From the NCBI GenBank assembly GCA_013426755.1, contig AP019861.1, positions 483,067 through 547,066 of the forward strand: DNA of 64,000 bases. The letters are read 5' to 3'. Each line of letters opens with the position of its first letter. Within the stretch, counting starts at the first letter, position 1. Position numbers and translations under genes: made by a program. Below the pieces are notes generated by a model that was not told the DNA's origin, searched no databases, and saw only the letters and a list, made by a program, of their open reading frames with translations. The stretch is from Spirochaetota bacterium (GTDB taxonomy: Bacteria > Spirochaetota > UBA12135 > COTS27). Below, piece after piece: positions 34,943 to 45,349 of the stretch.

Positions 34943-35019
34943 ACCATTAATGATTAATAATTGATAATAATTGTATAGGTGATTGATAGTAATTGCATGG
35001 GTGATTGATCATTAATGGT
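34943..35019. repeat. 12-bp inverted repeat upstream of thiS
   Basis: ACCATTAATGAT (34943-34954) is perfectly complementary to ATCATTAATGGT (35008-35019), 53 nt apart, about 100 bp before thiS. It could be a regulatory hairpin or part of the repeat-rich landscape. No TPP riboswitch motifs are present. Confidence 0.45.
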
Positions 35020-35118
35020 TAATAATGGATAGTAATTTGAAGGCAATTTGAAGGTAATTGTAAGGTAATCTGAATATTAGGATGAGCAGCTAAACGAGAA
35101 GGTCTTGTAAGAAATTTC

Positions 35119-35421
35119 ATGGATAAGTCAAATATTAATATAGAAGCCCCTCGCCCTAAAGCAACAGCGACGGCTAAAGATAAAAAGACAGTTGCCTCGG
35201 GCGAACCTGCGGTAGATGAAATTGAAATTATGCTCAACGGAGAACCCGTTAAAATTAACAAACAAACATCGTTATTAGACCTGTTTAATCGGTACAACAT
35301 CCCCCCGATAAACTGCGCGGTTGAACTCAATGAAAATATTGTCCCGCACTCTGAATATGCCAAGACACCCCTTAATGCACGTAGTGTAGTCGAGATCGTT
35401 CGTTTTGTCGGTGGAGGCTAG
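35119..35421 (+). CDS. thiS: Sulfur-carrier protein ThiS
   Basis: Ubiquitin-fold sulfur carrier for the thiazole ring of thiamine. The last 65 residues give the ThiS pattern: IEIMLNGEPVKI at the start, LLDLFNRYNIPPINCAVELN in the middle and the obligatory Gly-Gly C-terminus (VGGG). An N-terminal extension of about 33 residues rich in Ala, Lys and Thr makes it 100 rather than about 66 residues. The Gly codons at the C-terminus (GGTGGAGG) also form the likely Shine-Dalgarno sequence of thiE. thiG, thiF and thiH are not in the window. Confidence 0.88.
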   Translation: MDKSNINIEAPRPKATATAKDKKTVASGEPAVDEIEIMLNGEPVKINKQTSLLDLFNRYNIPPINCAVELNENIVPHSEYAKTPLNARSVVEIVRFVGGG

Positions 35422-35426
35422 CCAAT

Positions 35427-36368
35427 TTGAATATTCCTATTAACGCTTCCACACGCTCAGCCAGTCTTTTATCGGCTAGGGTAAAGCATCCTACGTCTGA
35501 GTCTTCACAATTAGCCACAGCCACCCCCCCACCTATAGCAAATAAGCTAATGCAAGTCTTCACCGCCACTCCCATTTATCCTGTTATTTCACATGAATTT
35601 TGTCTAGGAAGAACTGAAGAAACAGTTATAGCAGCAGCGTTAGCTGCTGGAGCAAAAGTTATTCAACTCAGAGATAAAACACATTCTACTTCTACCTCAG
35701 CGTCATTTACTACTAAAGTACGTTCTATTAAAAAATTGACCGAACAATATAAAGCGCTGCTTATCATTAACGATAACATTGACATAGCTCTAGCCGAAGC
35801 CAATGGTGTTCATCTTGGACAAAATGATCTCCCATTACACTTAGCTTTTGCTAAACGACATCAAGCTAAGAGAGATCATGACTTTATCATTGGGCTTTCT
35901 ACCCACAATGCTGCAGAAATAAAGGTAGCGAGTACGTTTGCACGAAGTGAGTTGTTGTTTTATATGAATATAGGTCCCATTTATCCAACACAAACAAAGG
36001 CTCACCCAACAACCCCTGCATTGGGTATTGCTAATTTTAAGAACCTTAATCGATTATTTAAGCAATTGCTTAATGATGCGTCTCATTCTAACTGCAGAGA
36101 AACGGGTTATTATAAAACAGCTATGTTGTCTGCTGTTGAAGAAAATCGTATTCCAGCAGAGCGTGTCAATGTGCGGTTGTCTAAATCACTAGTTCCTGTT
36201 ACCGTGATGGGGGGTATAAAAGAAAGACATTTGAAGGAACTTGTCCTGGCGGGAGCGAAACACTTCGCAATGGTCACAGAGATCACCACCGCTCCCAATG
36301 TCGAGCAAAAGGTGCGCGCCCTTATAACTGCTGTTAACACCATTAAACAGTCTCATGATATTTTATAA
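35427..36368 (+). CDS. thiE: Thiamine-phosphate synthase
   Basis: TIM-barrel enzyme joining the thiazole and pyrimidine phosphates. Motifs include VIQLRDKTH (about 77-85), LLIINDNIDIA, GVHLGQNDLP, GLSTHN and GPIYPTQTK, with VMGGIKERHLKELVLAGAKHFAMVTEI at the end. Length is 313 against about 215. An N-terminal extension (1-48) and an insertion at about 210-240 (KQLLNDASHSNCRETGYYKT and following) account for the excess. The TTG start lies 5 nt after thiS with GTGGAGG about nine bases upstream. An ATG at residue 49 is the alternative but has no good ribosome site. Confidence 0.87.
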   Translation: MNIPINASTRSASLLSARVKHPTSESSQLATATPPPIANKLMQVFTATPIYPVISHEFCLGRTEETVIAAALAAGAKVIQLRDKTHSTSTSASFTTKVRSIKKLTEQYKALLIINDNIDIALAEANGVHLGQNDLPLHLAFAKRHQAKRDHDFIIGLSTHNAAEIKVASTFARSELLFYMNIGPIYPTQTKAHPTTPALGIANFKNLNRLFKQLLNDASHSNCRETGYYKTAMLSAVEENRIPAERVNVRLSKSLVPVTVMGGIKERHLKELVLAGAKHFAMVTEITTAPNVEQKVRALITAVNTIKQSHDIL

Positions 36369-36407
36369 CAAAAAAATTAAATATGTCTAGTCACGTTATT
36401 TTAATGA

Positions 36408-38357
<1,950 letters not shown>

Positions 38358-38614
38358 TTAGAAATCACATAACACATAGTGTGCTTTGATTATAGAACTG
38401 CTGTTGTAGTGAAATGACGCAATTTTTTTAATTGTCGTGTCGTCACGTGCAGTTGTCTGAGGGTCTATTATACCTAGTTCAAGATGTGTTTTTGAATTAC
38501 GGGTTTTCTTATAGGTGTTCTGTATTTCAAGATTTTTTCGAGGTTTTTGATTGGTTTTGATTGATTTAACAATATGGGTTAGTTTAGCTTATAGAGAATT
38601 TATGTAGAAAATTT

Positions 38615-39709
38615 ATGGATATTCGAGCGGATGCTAGGAAACAGAGCTCACCTTGTGTGGCAATTATTGGCGGAGCGGGGGAGATGGGAAGGGTTTTTGC
38701 TAAAATCTTTATGCCTGTTGCTAAGACAATCCTTATTGCTGATAAGGACACAGAACTTGTCCCGAAGCAGGCTGTTAAGCAAGCGGATATAGTTATTTTA
38801 GCTGTTCCGATGGAGCAGACATTGATTATGATCAAGCAATTGATGCCGCTTATGAAAGATGGGAGTCTCTTTATGGATATTACCTCTCTTAAAAAAGAGG
38901 AGACTGAGGCTATGGTGGCATTCAGTCCTTCTGCGCGTGTGGAGATTTTAGGAACACATCCATTATTTGGACCTTATTTGGACATTGAAGGGCAGATTAT
39001 TGCGTTAACACCTATTCGTGGGGAGTACTGGTTCCCTTATGTTAAGGAAATCTTCACAAAAGCGGGACTTATTCCAATTGTAACTTCTCCTGCGGAGCAT
39101 GATCAGGTGATGAGTGTTGTCCAGGCATTACTTCATGTGGTGCTATTGAGTTTATTGGGAACGGTGCAGAGTTTGGCTTTTGATGCTAAATTATTCAATG
39201 TTGTCTCAACGCCACTTTACAAAATTGTCTGGATGTTAGCAAGCCGTATCGTCAGTCATGATAGCAATTTATACAAGAATATTGCGGTTGCTAACACGTA
39301 TAGTGTTGAGACACTTAGGACATTTCAGCGTGTATTCAATCAATTTTTAAATGACATTGAAACAACTAACGGGAGTCAGTTTGAAGAGCGATTTCGCAGC
39401 TTGAAAGCCTATATTACAAAAAGTGCTGCTCAAGACACCTTGAAAATGCCCGTCAAATCTACTAAGACTACTACCCCACACGATTTAACGTCCGAAAGTC
39501 AATCTGCAGCACAAAACACCATTAATTCATCAATGATGACTCATTCAAAGAAGAATCTTGATAAAGACGCTTCCCAACCTCCTATTATTCCTGATCAAAG
39601 CCAACAATTGATAGATTTTTTTTCCAAAACTTACATGGATACGCGTCTTTTACGAGAGCTATCCAATAAAGCGATCTGGAAAAATTCTTTCAAGGACGAC
39701 ACGAAGTAA
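38615..39709 (+). CDS. tyrA: Prephenate dehydrogenase-like protein
   Basis: NAD(P)-dependent dehydrogenase for tyrosine synthesis. The Rossmann motif IIGGAGEMGRVF (about residues 13-24) is followed by DIVILAVPM, LFMDITSLK and the prephenate-binding GTHPLFGPY (about 113-121). The helical C-terminal dimerisation domain runs to about 270. The last 90 residues are partly a low-complexity linker (Thr/Ser/Gln/Lys). No chorismate mutase domain is seen. The ATG lacks a Shine-Dalgarno sequence. Gene name by family. The substrate could be arogenate. Confidence 0.82.
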   Translation: MDIRADARKQSSPCVAIIGGAGEMGRVFAKIFMPVAKTILIADKDTELVPKQAVKQADIVILAVPMEQTLIMIKQLMPLMKDGSLFMDITSLKKEETEAMVAFSPSARVEILGTHPLFGPYLDIEGQIIALTPIRGEYWFPYVKEIFTKAGLIPIVTSPAEHDQVMSVVQALLHVVLLSLLGTVQSLAFDAKLFNVVSTPLYKIVWMLASRIVSHDSNLYKNIAVANTYSVETLRTFQRVFNQFLNDIETTNGSQFEERFRSLKAYITKSAAQDTLKMPVKSTKTTTPHDLTSESQSAAQNTINSSMMTHSKKNLDKDASQPPIIPDQSQQLIDFFSKTYMDTRLLRELSNKAIWKNSFKDDTK

Positions 39710-39761
39710 ATAGGTTCTTTTTGATATATAGCGTTAGCAATACGGTATAAAATCTAGTAAA

Positions 39762-41267
39762 ATGAACATTTTAGTGGTTGGTAATCGGCTGTTGGGGGAT
39801 GCTTTAGATGCCTTGCATGCTATTCATTCATTGGTAGTTCACTACGAGCACCTGCGCAAGACAAGTGGAATTCCAGTACGTTATTCATTCTTAGGGTATC
39901 GTTATTCATATTTTGTGCATGAGATGGTGATGAATGAATTGGGTTTGAAATTTGACCATGTGTATTATCTTGAAAATTACCTTAAAGTGGCGTCTACTAG
40001 TAAAAAAACTAGTAAAACACCTAGTAAAACACAAAATAAAAAATGGCTTTATCTACAACAATCCAATGCCCTAACAAGGTTTGTACAAAAATGTAAAGCG
40101 GTAGGTTTCACATTGTTTTCTAACAATAAGGAAAAAATTGCTCAGAAAGACAAAAAGAGCAAAGATTATGTTTCAAAGCATTATCCGCGTGTCAATTTGT
40201 CCTGGAAGGCTTTAAAATCACTTATTGGTGAATTGAGAGCGAATCGTTATGATTTGGCGGTGATCATGCCTGGTGGAATTATTTTTGCGATAGTGACGTT
40301 TTTAGCTAGAATTAAGGTGCGTGTGGGCCATCGGAGTGATGGAAGATCAATTTTGCTCACAAAATCAATACCTATTTACAAAACAAGCGCTAATTTTCAA
40401 AATTGGGCGAATATCCTCAATCTCTTAACACCACAGCCACCGTTTAAACCTTATATACCTAAGCAAAGACGGTTTATGTGGGAGGAATTTGCTTGCGATC
40501 ATCCTTTAAAACGGGCTCTGTGCGGCAATTCAATAGACCCAATGCTGCATTCTGATACGCCTTCGGCACTTGATCAGCAATCTTCTCTGCATTCTGATAT
40601 GTCTTCGGCATTTGACCAGCAATCTTCTCTGCGTTCAGATATGTCTTCGGCATTTGACCAGCAATCTTCTCTGCGTTCAGATATGTCTTCGGCATCTGAC
40701 CAGCAATCTTCTCTGCGTTCTGATACGCCTTCGGCACTTGACCAGCAATCTTCCACACCGCCAGCAAATCAACATTGGAAACGCTATTATGCAGTAGGTT
40801 CGCAAGCTTCAGAATCGTGGCGAATGTGGAGTGGTACTCATTTTTATCAGCTGGCTGCGTATTTAGAGCAACATCACCAATTACATGCACTCTGGTTAGG
40901 GATTGATGCTGAGTATGAGAGTGTTGAGAAATTGCGTCGTGGCTTAGGAATTAACCTTTGCGGCAATCTCACATGGCATAATTTGCTTGCTTTGCTTAAC
41001 GAAGTGCGGTTTCTTATCACCAATGACACAGGTGTAGCCCATATTGGGACGCTGCTTTGTCAAACTTTTATCATTTTTGGACCTTCAAACCCAATTATGG
41101 CCTCTCCATATGTTCATAACAATCAGTTGACTAAGATCTTACCTGCCAATTGTTCGATTCCTTTCGAGCGCCGTAAGGAAAAACGCTACCGTAAAGCCCT
41201 TAATATTCAACAAATTTCACCTAAAGCGGTCATTACTGCCATTGAAAGAAAACTCAATCTCCATTAA
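39762..41267 (+). CDS. GT9 (heptosyltransferase-like) glycosyltransferase with internal repeats
   Basis: A 501-residue enzyme of the GT-B fold, resembling WaaF/RfaF-type heptosyltransferases. The N-terminal half opens NILVVGNRLLGDALDAL with a glycine-rich loop, and the C-terminal half carries the acceptor-site region ITNDTGVAHIG followed by FIIFGPSNP. Between the two domains lie five 14-residue repeats of the SDMSSAFDQQSSLR type (about 264-333), and Lys-rich low-complexity stretches occur near 77-135. The usual length is about 340. It probably acts in cell-envelope glycan synthesis. The sugar donor and acceptor are unknown. Confidence 0.8.
   Translation: MNILVVGNRLLGDALDALHAIHSLVVHYEHLRKTSGIPVRYSFLGYRYSYFVHEMVMNELGLKFDHVYYLENYLKVASTSKKTSKTPSKTQNKKWLYLQQSNALTRFVQKCKAVGFTLFSNNKEKIAQKDKKSKDYVSKHYPRVNLSWKALKSLIGELRANRYDLAVIMPGGIIFAIVTFLARIKVRVGHRSDGRSILLTKSIPIYKTSANFQNWANILNLLTPQPPFKPYIPKQRRFMWEEFACDHPLKRALCGNSIDPMLHSDTPSALDQQSSLHSDMSSAFDQQSSLRSDMSSAFDQQSSLRSDMSSASDQQSSLRSDTPSALDQQSSTPPANQHWKRYYAVGSQASESWRMWSGTHFYQLAAYLEQHHQLHALWLGIDAEYESVEKLRRGLGINLCGNLTWHNLLALLNEVRFLITNDTGVAHIGTLLCQTFIIFGPSNPIMASPYVHNNQLTKILPANCSIPFERRKEKRYRKALNIQQISPKAVITAIERKLNLH
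40551..40760 (+). repeat. Five 42-bp in-frame repeats in the GT9 gene
   Basis: Units begin at 40551, 40593, 40635, 40677 and 40719, each encoding SD(T/M)(P/S)SA-x-DQQSS plus two residues. The 42-bp period keeps the frame on both strands, which explains the long antisense frames here. The array lies in the linker between the two Rossmann domains. Confidence 0.92.
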
Positions 41268-41449
41268 ATATTTAAACATTTCATACTTAGGCGGTGAATA
41301 GTATTAATACTTGCTCCTATACTTGCTCCTAGCTTAGACCTATTGGAGATACGCCCCTTTCTTATCCGCTAAGCTGGCATGGTGATAATATTTTATCTAT
41401 ATTTCAGACCGTTATTATTATATAATTATGCAGATTTCTATTTCTTGTA
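41268..41449. other. Intergenic DNA between GT9 gene and hpf
   Basis: No gene. A short repeat (ACTTGCTCCTA) occurs twice near 41310-41332 and a TATAAT stands at 41421-41426. Together with the adjacent hairpin this is probably the 3' end of the GT9 transcript and the promoter region of hpf. Confidence 0.4.
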
Positions 41450-41477
41450 AGGATTCGTGTTTTAAGAGTCCTTTTTT
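41450..41477 (+). terminator. Hairpin with T6 run upstream of hpf
   Basis: AGGATTC pairs with GAGTCCT (one G-T pair, 9-nt loop) followed by TTTTTT. It most simply ends the GT9 transcript, about 180 nt after its stop. It lies about 110 nt before hpf, and could also act inside an hpf leader. Confidence 0.6.
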
Positions 41478-41586
41478 ATAGGAATTTTAGGGTCACCACA
41501 ACTCCTGTAGGGTGAACATTGTAACATTTATATCGTTAAGACTGATAAGAATAATGTTAATAAACTTTTATTAGGAAGGTATAACC

Positions 41587-42375
41587 ATGCATTTAAATAT
41601 TCAAGGACGTCATCTTTCAATAACACCTGCCCTTAACGATTATGTTAAGGCTAAAATTCAAAAAGTAAAGTATCACTTCGATCATATTATTCATGCTCAT
41701 GTTGTTTTACAGCTAGACAAAGAAAAATTTGTAGCTGAAGCGACACTTACCGTTGAACATCATCATTTTCACAATAAAATTACTAGTGATGACATGTATA
41801 AATCTATTGATCTGTTATTTGATAAGATTGAACGGCAGGTGAGACGCTATAAAGAAGCGCTGCGCGACAAAAAAAGACGTTTTCTTCGCAAAAAAAACAC
41901 ATTCAAATGGCATTCTCGTGAAATTCTAGAACTCCAGCAAGCAAGTAAAATCTTTATTGACGATATCCAGGTTGCCGTCAAGCCCATGAGTAATCTAGAA
42001 GCTGTCCTCCAGCTCGCCTTAGAAAAAAAACCCACCATTAAAGGCTTCTTCAATGTCAATAACGAAGACCATCTATCATTTCTTATCAAAGAAGCGCCCG
42101 CCGATCAATATGCGCTGATTGCTTACAATGATATTTGGGAATTTTCCTCTCTTAAGTATATCGGACGTGAAGCCAGCAATCACAGCAAGGAAGAAATCGT
42201 CATTCATCAAGTCGAACCTATTACAGCTTCTTGGGAAAGCATTGAGCAGGCAGTGGATTTTCTGCTCGATAATGAAAGCTACTATCGGTTTTTTACGTCG
42301 CTGCGCACCGAACGAGAAATGCTGCTTTATAAGGTCAATAATACGCATTTTAAGTTGCTGCGTGAAGAAACGTAA
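41587..42375 (+). CDS. hpf: Ribosome hibernation promoting factor, extended form
   Basis: Residues 1-105 are the HPF/RaiA domain that binds the decoding centre (opening MHLNIQGRHLSITPAL, KVKYHFDHI). A basic linker follows, then a long-HPF C-terminal domain starting near KPMSNLEAVLQL (about 135). The protein is 262 residues, longer than usual long HPF (about 180-190), with about 70 additional C-terminal residues without a known match. AGGAAGG lies well placed before the ATG. It is followed on the same strand by hprK, the HPr gene and hemW, an order also seen in other spirochaetes. Confidence 0.87.
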   Translation: MHLNIQGRHLSITPALNDYVKAKIQKVKYHFDHIIHAHVVLQLDKEKFVAEATLTVEHHHFHNKITSDDMYKSIDLLFDKIERQVRRYKEALRDKKRRFLRKKNTFKWHSREILELQQASKIFIDDIQVAVKPMSNLEAVLQLALEKKPTIKGFFNVNNEDHLSFLIKEAPADQYALIAYNDIWEFSSLKYIGREASNHSKEEIVIHQVEPITASWESIEQAVDFLLDNESYYRFFTSLRTEREMLLYKVNNTHFKLLREET

Positions 42376-42535
42376 GTGACTGCCTTAGCGATTTGTTTTT
42401 TTGACTTATTTTTTTTGAGTTATTTTTTTGAGTTGTTTTTCCAGCAATAACAGTAAGTGCGTTGATTTTTTTACGTGTATTAATATGATAATCGTCATGA
42501 CTTAGTATTGGAATTTTAAGAGGAAATTTGCTTTT

Positions 42536-43519
42536 ATGACACCTTTACCGTATAAAGAAGAACAGGCTGTGGTTAGTGTTAGTGATATGATTGCCTACGT
42601 CGAGGCTGAGGCAAACTTAGAGCTGAGACTCATCACAAAAAATCACGTGCTCACACGGTCACTCAATCATCACGCCGTCAATCGCCCAGGTATGAATTTA
42701 TTTGGTTTTTTTAGATATTTCGCCCACGATCGCATACAAGTCTTTGGTCGCGGCGAACACAAGTATCTAGATGAATTATGTCAGAAAAAAGAATTGACGC
42801 ATCTTAAAAAATTCCTCAGCTATCCCATTCCTTTTATTATATTTTCGCATAACAACACTCCACATAAATCTTTTATAGACCTCGCCGAACAACATCAAAT
42901 CCCAATCGCAGTCTCTAGCTTTCCGACGCTTAAACTCGTTCACAGCATTCATAATTTTTTTGATGACAGTATCATCGTAAAAGAAGTTCACCACGGTGTC
43001 ATGATGGAGATCTATGGTAGTGGAGTGCTTCTACAAGGCGCAACTAGTATCGGGAAGAGTGAGTGTGCTTTAGAATTACTCGAACGCGGACATCGTTTCG
43101 TCGCTGATGATGTTGTCAATATTAAACGCATTAAAGGAAATACCCTTGTCGGCTACCCCTCTCCTATGCTTGCAACACATATGGAGTTTAATGGCATTGG
43201 CATTATCAATGTCGCTCATTTGTTTGGTGTCAAATCAATCCTTCGTGAAAAAGAAATCGAACTGGTTATCTGCATTGAAAAATATGACTCAGCGCGCGAG
43301 TATGATCTTATTGGCCTTGAACATAAAACACATACTATCTTAGACGTAGAACTTCCTATGATCGTTATTCCCGCTAAGGTCATGAGTAATATTCCTATCT
43401 TAATAGAAACAGCAACGATCAACGAACGTCTTAAAAAAACAGGTTATAATACTGCCAAAGAATTCAATAAACGTATTATGAAACACATCACAGGTACGAA
43501 CAATTCTTACGTGGAGTAA
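42536..43519 (+). CDS. hprK: HPr kinase/phosphorylase
   Basis: Bifunctional enzyme phosphorylating a Ser of HPr and reversing it. The N-terminal domain (1-130) is of the DRTGG-like HprK type. The catalytic domain has Walker A GATSIGKS (about 168-175) followed by ECALELLERGHRFVADDVV, the HprK signature with its acidic metal site. Length 327 is normal. AGAGG precedes the ATG. The HPr gene follows 52 nt downstream. No sugar PTS enzymes occur in the window, so HPr here is likely regulatory. Confidence 0.93.
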   Translation: MTPLPYKEEQAVVSVSDMIAYVEAEANLELRLITKNHVLTRSLNHHAVNRPGMNLFGFFRYFAHDRIQVFGRGEHKYLDELCQKKELTHLKKFLSYPIPFIIFSHNNTPHKSFIDLAEQHQIPIAVSSFPTLKLVHSIHNFFDDSIIVKEVHHGVMMEIYGSGVLLQGATSIGKSECALELLERGHRFVADDVVNIKRIKGNTLVGYPSPMLATHMEFNGIGIINVAHLFGVKSILREKEIELVICIEKYDSAREYDLIGLEHKTHTILDVELPMIVIPAKVMSNIPILIETATINERLKKTGYNTAKEFNKRIMKHITGTNNSYVE

Positions 43520-43571
43520 ATTTTCCTTAACTAAAATAATTTTTAATTTTGTTTATCCTCACCATACCGCT

Positions 43572-43835
43572 ATGTTAGAAAAAACTATTACAATTACCGC
43601 TACTAAAGGTATTCATCTCCAGCCAGCAATGCTTATCTCACGTTACGCACTCCAACGCAAAGAACTCAATATCCGTTTTATAAAAGATAAAAATGAAGTT
43701 TCTGCTACTTCTGTCATGAGTATTCTAAGTCTTGAACTTTCAAAGGGTTCTAGCGTTACTATTCGCTTAGACCAAGAAGACGCCGAAGCCATCCATCATA
43801 TCCAAGGGGTCCTCGAGGGAACGGTGACTGAGTAA
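43572..43835 (+). CDS. ptsH: HPr phosphocarrier-like protein
   Basis: An 87-residue HPr. The active-site segment reads KGIHLQPA, so His15 is present but the usually invariant Arg17 is Gln. The regulatory Ser is present in the ATSVMSILSL helix (Ser47, one position later than Ser46 in B. subtilis because of a one-residue longer loop). It pairs with the adjacent HPr kinase. The Arg-to-Gln change would be expected to weaken phosphotransfer from enzyme I, which fits a mainly regulatory HPr, an inference. No Shine-Dalgarno sequence is seen. The stop codon lies nine bases before hemW. Confidence 0.9.
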   Translation: MLEKTITITATKGIHLQPAMLISRYALQRKELNIRFIKDKNEVSATSVMSILSLELSKGSSVTIRLDQEDAEAIHHIQGVLEGTVTE

Positions 43836-43844
43836 GGGCTTATT

Positions 43845-45224
43845 TTGCATCCTCCGCTAGGTATCTACGTACATATTCCATTTTGTCGCCATGCTTGTGC
43901 GTATTGTGATTTCTATTTTACGCTCACTGCCACTAGAGATGCCGCTATTTTCATCGATGCGCTTATAAATGAAGCACAGGCCAGACGGTACTTCTTTGCA
44001 GCATTGCCATCATCACTTAGTACTGATAATAAGTTACCAGATCATAAACTGATAAAGCCGCGCATTAAAACGCTCTATTTAGGAGGAGGGACACCGTCAC
44101 TGCTTACAGCCTCGTTGATGGAGAAACTTTTAACAGCTCTTAAAAGTATTTTTTCACTAACCTATTTAACTGAAGTCACCTTAGAAGTAAATCCAGAAGA
44201 CATCAGTGAACAAAAACTGCGCGCCTGGCATCATTTAGGAATAACACGATTATCACTCGGCGTTCAATCTTTTAACAGTCGCCACGCTAAGTACCTCGGG
44301 CGAAAGATAATTCCGTATCCACCACAGTACTGGGAGCGGGTAGGTGCACTTATTCGTAACATCGGGTTTAGCGAACTGAGTCTAGACCTTATGTACGGCT
44401 TTCCCTCGCTTTCAATATCTGAGTGGCGATCTAACCTTAACAGCGCCCTAGCATTAGGCGTAGACCATATATCGCTTTATAGTTTGACCCTTGAAAAAAA
44501 TACGCGGCTTCATACACAAATCTTAAAAGGCTCTAAACCTCCACTCAGTGAACAGCAGTCGTTAGAACATTTTCTAGCCGCTAAGGACGTGCTTAATAGG
44601 CATGGTTTTATTCATTATGAAATTTCAAATTTTGCTAAGCCAGGGCATATGGCAAAACACAATCAAATTTACTGGACGGGTGGAGCTTACTTAGGATTAG
44701 GCCCCTCGGCGCATTCCTATGATGGTGGTCGTATTCGATCATCTGTTGCCTCTAATCTCAAACAGTATTTATCCGTATATTCTAAAAATCCATCCGCTAC
44801 GACCCAATCTATTGACTCCATTGACTCAATGACTCCAATGACTGCAGCTTCGATCTCGGCTAAATATTCAATTCTCATTGACAAAACAGTATTAACAACT
44901 AAGGAGTTATACAATGATTTTATCATCACACGACTTAGAAGTATGTTAACAGGCATTGCGCTCGATGAGGTTGAGAAATTGTTTTCAATGACTAAGCGTG
45001 AAGAACTACTTGCTCGTGCTAAGCCATTATTGGCAGAACGACTTCTTGCACTAAAAACAACGGATGTTATTTACAAAGAGTGTGCTGCTGCGGTACCTAG
45101 CACTGACAAAAGAACAATTGAAAATCCTAATAGCAATTCTAATAGAACGAATCTTCGTCTTGTTCTTACGGCGCAGGGAAGTCTTGTAGCTGACGCCGTC
45201 ATGCGGCAATTAATGGATGATTGA
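43845..45224 (+). CDS. hemW: HemW-like radical SAM protein
   Basis: Radical SAM protein of the HemN/HemW family. The cluster motif CxxxCxxC is at Cys14, Cys18 and Cys21 (HIPFCRHACAYCDF). The family segments LYLGGGTPSLL, EVNPEDIS, RLSLGVQSFN and LDLMYGFP are present. HemW is a haem chaperone rather than a coproporphyrinogen oxidase, but the two are hard to separate by eye. Length is 459 against about 380. Low-complexity stretches occur near 325-345 and near the C-terminus (Asn/Ser). TTG start with AAGGG six bases upstream. Confidence 0.88.
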   Translation: MHPPLGIYVHIPFCRHACAYCDFYFTLTATRDAAIFIDALINEAQARRYFFAALPSSLSTDNKLPDHKLIKPRIKTLYLGGGTPSLLTASLMEKLLTALKSIFSLTYLTEVTLEVNPEDISEQKLRAWHHLGITRLSLGVQSFNSRHAKYLGRKIIPYPPQYWERVGALIRNIGFSELSLDLMYGFPSLSISEWRSNLNSALALGVDHISLYSLTLEKNTRLHTQILKGSKPPLSEQQSLEHFLAAKDVLNRHGFIHYEISNFAKPGHMAKHNQIYWTGGAYLGLGPSAHSYDGGRIRSSVASNLKQYLSVYSKNPSATTQSIDSIDSMTPMTAASISAKYSILIDKTVLTTKELYNDFIITRLRSMLTGIALDEVEKLFSMTKREELLARAKPLLAERLLALKTTDVIYKECAAAVPSTDKRTIENPNSNSNRTNLRLVLTAQGSLVADAVMRQLMDD

Positions 45225-45349
45225 TCGCATAACGTAAGCAAAGTATAAAAAATGATGTTACTATATTGATATGACAATCTCCAATAATACGGTTCAAATA
45301 ATACAGTTCAGTAACAAATAATTTTTAATATTACTGATGAGACGAAAAA

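Noticed and set aside
38414..38431. Mini-frame Met-Thr-Gln-Phe-Phe-stop upstream of tyrA as a Phe leader
   Set aside because: Five codons only and no terminator hairpin follows. Likely chance from a T run.
40474..40890. Long antisense frame in the GT9 gene
   Set aside because: It stays open because the 42-bp repeat is a multiple of three in all frames. No protein-like motifs.
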